DNA of 64,000 bases from Burkholderia glumae LMG 2196 = ATCC 33617 (GTDB lineage Bacteria > Pseudomonadota > Gammaproteobacteria > Burkholderiales > Burkholderiaceae). This document shows positions 62,377-64,000 of this stretch, piece after piece. The stretch lies in contig NZ_CP009434.1 of the NCBI RefSeq assembly GCF_000960995.1, positions 1 to 64,000 of the forward strand, in the 5' to 3' direction. Within the stretch, counting starts at the first letter, position 1. Each line of letters starts with the position of its first letter. A program made the position numbers and the translations under genes. The notes under the pieces are model-generated. The model saw nothing but the letters and a program-made list of their open reading frames with translations, searched no databases and was not told the origin of the DNA.

Positions 62377-63609
62377 TCAGACTCCGAGTTGCTGGCGCTG
62401 GCGCCGCAGGTGTTCCGGCATGTCCTTGTAGACATCCTCGAAGAAGCTGGCCACGTCGGCGACGCGGTCGTCGCCGAGCGTGCCGAAGCGCTCCGCCTCC
62501 TTCTGCGCGGCGATCACCTCGGCCTCCAGCGCGCCCTTCAGGTCGGCGTGCTCCTGCTCGGACCAGATGCCCTCGCCGATCAGGTGGCGCTTGAAGCGTT
62601 CGATCGGATCGCCGAGCGGGAAATGGGTCCAGTCGTCGCCGGGGCGGTACTTCGACGGATCGTCCGAGGTCGAGTGCGGGCCGGCGCGATAGGTGACCCA
62701 TTCGATCAGCGTCGGGCCGAGGTTGCGGCGCGCGCGTTCGGCGGCCCAGCGCGAGGCCGCGTAGACCGCCAGGAAGTCGTTGCCGTCCACCCGCAGCGAG
62801 GCGATCCCGCAGCCCACGCCGCGCCCGGCGAAGGTCGCGCCCTCGCCGCCCGCGATCGCCTGGAACGTGGAGATCGCCCACTGGTTGTTGACCACGTTGA
62901 GGATCACCGGCGCGCGGTAGACGTGGGCGAAGGTCAGCGCGGTGTGGAAGTCGGCCTCGGCGGTGGCGCCGTCGCCGATCCAGGCCGACGCGATGCGCGT
63001 GTCGCCCTTGATCGCCGAGGCCATCGCCCAGCCCACCGCCTGGATGAACTGGGTGGCGAGGTTGCCCGAGATCGTGAAGAAGCCGGCCGCGCGGTTCGAG
63101 TACATCACGGGCAGCTGGCGGCCCTTGAGCGGATCGCGGTCGTTCGACATCAGTTGGCACATCAGATCGACGAGCGGCACCTCGCGCGTGATCAGGATGC
63201 TTTGCTGGCGGTAGCTCGGAAAGCACATGTCGCCGTTGTCGAGCGCGAAGCTATGGGCGGTGCCGATCGCCTCCTCGCCGAGGCTTTGCATGTAGAACGA
63301 GATCTTGCGCTGGCGCTGCGCGATCAGCATTCGCGAATCGAACACGCGCGTCTTGAGCATCGCGTGCATGCCGGCGCGCAGCCGCTCGCGGCCGAGTTCG
63401 GGAGCCCAGGGGCCGACCGCGCGTCCATCGTCGTCGAGCACCCGCACCAGGCCGTAGGCCAGGTCGCTGGTATCCACCGGCGTGACGTCGATCGGCGGCC
63501 TGCGCACCTGGCCGGCCGGAGAAAGTTGCAGATAGGAAAAGTCGGTTTTGCAGCCCGGCCGCCCGGTCGGCTCCGGCACATGCAATTTCAATGGCCCGTA
63601 TTGGCTCAT
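62377..63609 (-). CDS. bkdA1: Branched-chain 2-oxoacid dehydrogenase E1 alpha subunit
   Basis: The 410-residue protein contains the thiamine diphosphate motif from IGDGATAEADFHTALTFA to VVNNQWAIST, and the phosphorylation-loop region TYRAGPHSTSDDPSKYR, which in BCKDH holds catalytic His. GGAG lies about 8 bases before the ATG at 63609. First gene of the bkd operon. The complex converts 2-oxo acids from Val, Leu and Ile to isobutyryl-, isovaleryl- and 2-methylbutyryl-CoA. Confidence 0.93.
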   Translation of the reverse strand: MSQYGPLKLHVPEPTGRPGCKTDFSYLQLSPAGQVRRPPIDVTPVDTSDLAYGLVRVLDDDGRAVGPWAPELGRERLRAGMHAMLKTRVFDSRMLIAQRQRKISFYMQSLGEEAIGTAHSFALDNGDMCFPSYRQQSILITREVPLVDLMCQLMSNDRDPLKGRQLPVMYSNRAAGFFTISGNLATQFIQAVGWAMASAIKGDTRIASAWIGDGATAEADFHTALTFAHVYRAPVILNVVNNQWAISTFQAIAGGEGATFAGRGVGCGIASLRVDGNDFLAVYAASRWAAERARRNLGPTLIEWVTYRAGPHSTSDDPSKYRPGDDWTHFPLGDPIERFKRHLIGEGIWSEQEHADLKGALEAEVIAAQKEAERFGTLGDDRVADVASFFEDVYKDMPEHLRRQRQQLGV

Positions 63610-64000
63610 TTAATCATCTCCACGTTTGATTTTGTCGCCCGCTTCGGCGGTGATCGTAACAATTCGCCGCACCGAGTGATAGAGCCTTTCGTCCCGGAGT
63701 CGCACCGATTTTCAAAATGCTTTTGCGATGTTATTGAAAACCCAAATAACGCGAAAAACTGGTATTTCCGATCACCGCCGGCGCGCGAAAAAGCGAGGCC
63801 CGGCGGGGCCGGAGCGCGCATCGGCCGGATTTTCGGCCCGTGCGCGCGGCGCGCCGCTTTCATTTTCCACGCAATCCTGCGGGCTTGCGCATTACGCGCG
63901 GGGCGCGCATGGCTTTTGAATTTCGCGGTGATATGGCGCGCCGCGCGCGGCTTTTACCGGGCCTTGCCGGAAATCCATGGCGCGCCGCGGTGAAAGATTG
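63610..64000. other. Promoter region upstream of the bkd operon
   Basis: No gene supported. An AT-rich stretch contains the inverted repeat GTTATT-N9-AATAAC (63730-63735/63745-63750), about 120-140 bases before the E1-alpha start. This is a possible regulator site; in related bacteria an Lrp-type BkdR controls the operon, and its gene could lie beyond the window edge. Confidence 0.45.

Overview
The window is high-GC DNA (roughly two thirds G+C) that starts with most of an rRNA operon on the minus strand: rrn promoter, 16S, tRNA-Ile(GAT), tRNA-Ala(TGC) and the 5' end of 23S. The rRNA sequence, the strong GC bias at third codon positions and the gene content (squalene-hopene cyclase, CobS/CobT-like pair, Hsp70 pair with a DUF2760 protein, bkd operon) point to Burkholderia sensu stricto. 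The plant-associated gladioli/glumae/plantarii group is my best guess; this was read by eye and not tested by database comparison.

Layout. 0-3.2 kb: rRNA operon with promoter and boxA. 3.4-13.6 kb: housekeeping and accessory genes (S10 peptidase, MFS exporter with LysR regulator, esterase, MoxR-ATPase/VWA pair, lipoprotein, alpha/beta hydrolase). 13.6-14.9 kb: decayed stretch with hairpins and remnants of cyoB and of a MocR-type regulator. 15-25.9 kb: Met/Gln-rich secreted protein, Rieske oxygenase, homoserine-dehydrogenase-like protein, VOC protein, a two-domain Asp/Glu racemase coupled to a GltP-type symporter, SWIM protein, 43-residue small protein, RmlD-like reductase. 26.1-31.5 kb: tightly overlapped DUF2760-Hsp70-Hsp70 operon. 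31.7-43.8 kb: GST, MarR, isochorismatase-like and alpha/beta hydrolases, membrane protein, ASCH protein, diguanylate cyclase, squalene-hopene cyclase, TetR, GntR with a DapA-family lyase, HAD phosphatase. 43.8-63.6 kb: a continuous run of minus-strand genes.

The most interesting part is about 44.9-57.8 kb. It has a stand-alone NRPS adenylation enzyme, a stand-alone carrier protein (start overlapping the adenylation gene) and a SyrB2-type non-heme iron oxygenase. In the last, the usual iron-binding Asp/Glu is Ala (His108-Gln-Ala110), which is the signature of a carrier-protein-dependent aliphatic halogenase. Downstream on the same strand come two type II thioesterases, an RraA-fold aldolase-like protein, a branched-chain aminotransferase, an acylating aldehyde dehydrogenase/4-hydroxy-2-oxoacid aldolase pair (DmpF/DmpG type), a cupin, a LysE exporter, a flavin reductase and an NtaA/SnaA-type flavin monooxygenase. 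A LuxR-type regulator lies directly upstream. I read this as a pathway for a small halogenated, possibly chain-extended and further oxidised, amino-acid-like metabolite that is exported. I do not recognise the product.

Upstream of it on the same strand, separated by about 0.8 kb, is a complete branched-chain 2-oxoacid dehydrogenase operon (E1alpha, E1beta, E2, E3). It could supply acyl-CoAs for the aldehyde-forming step, or may simply be the housekeeping bkd operon. No insertion sequence, CRISPR array or prophage gene was seen.
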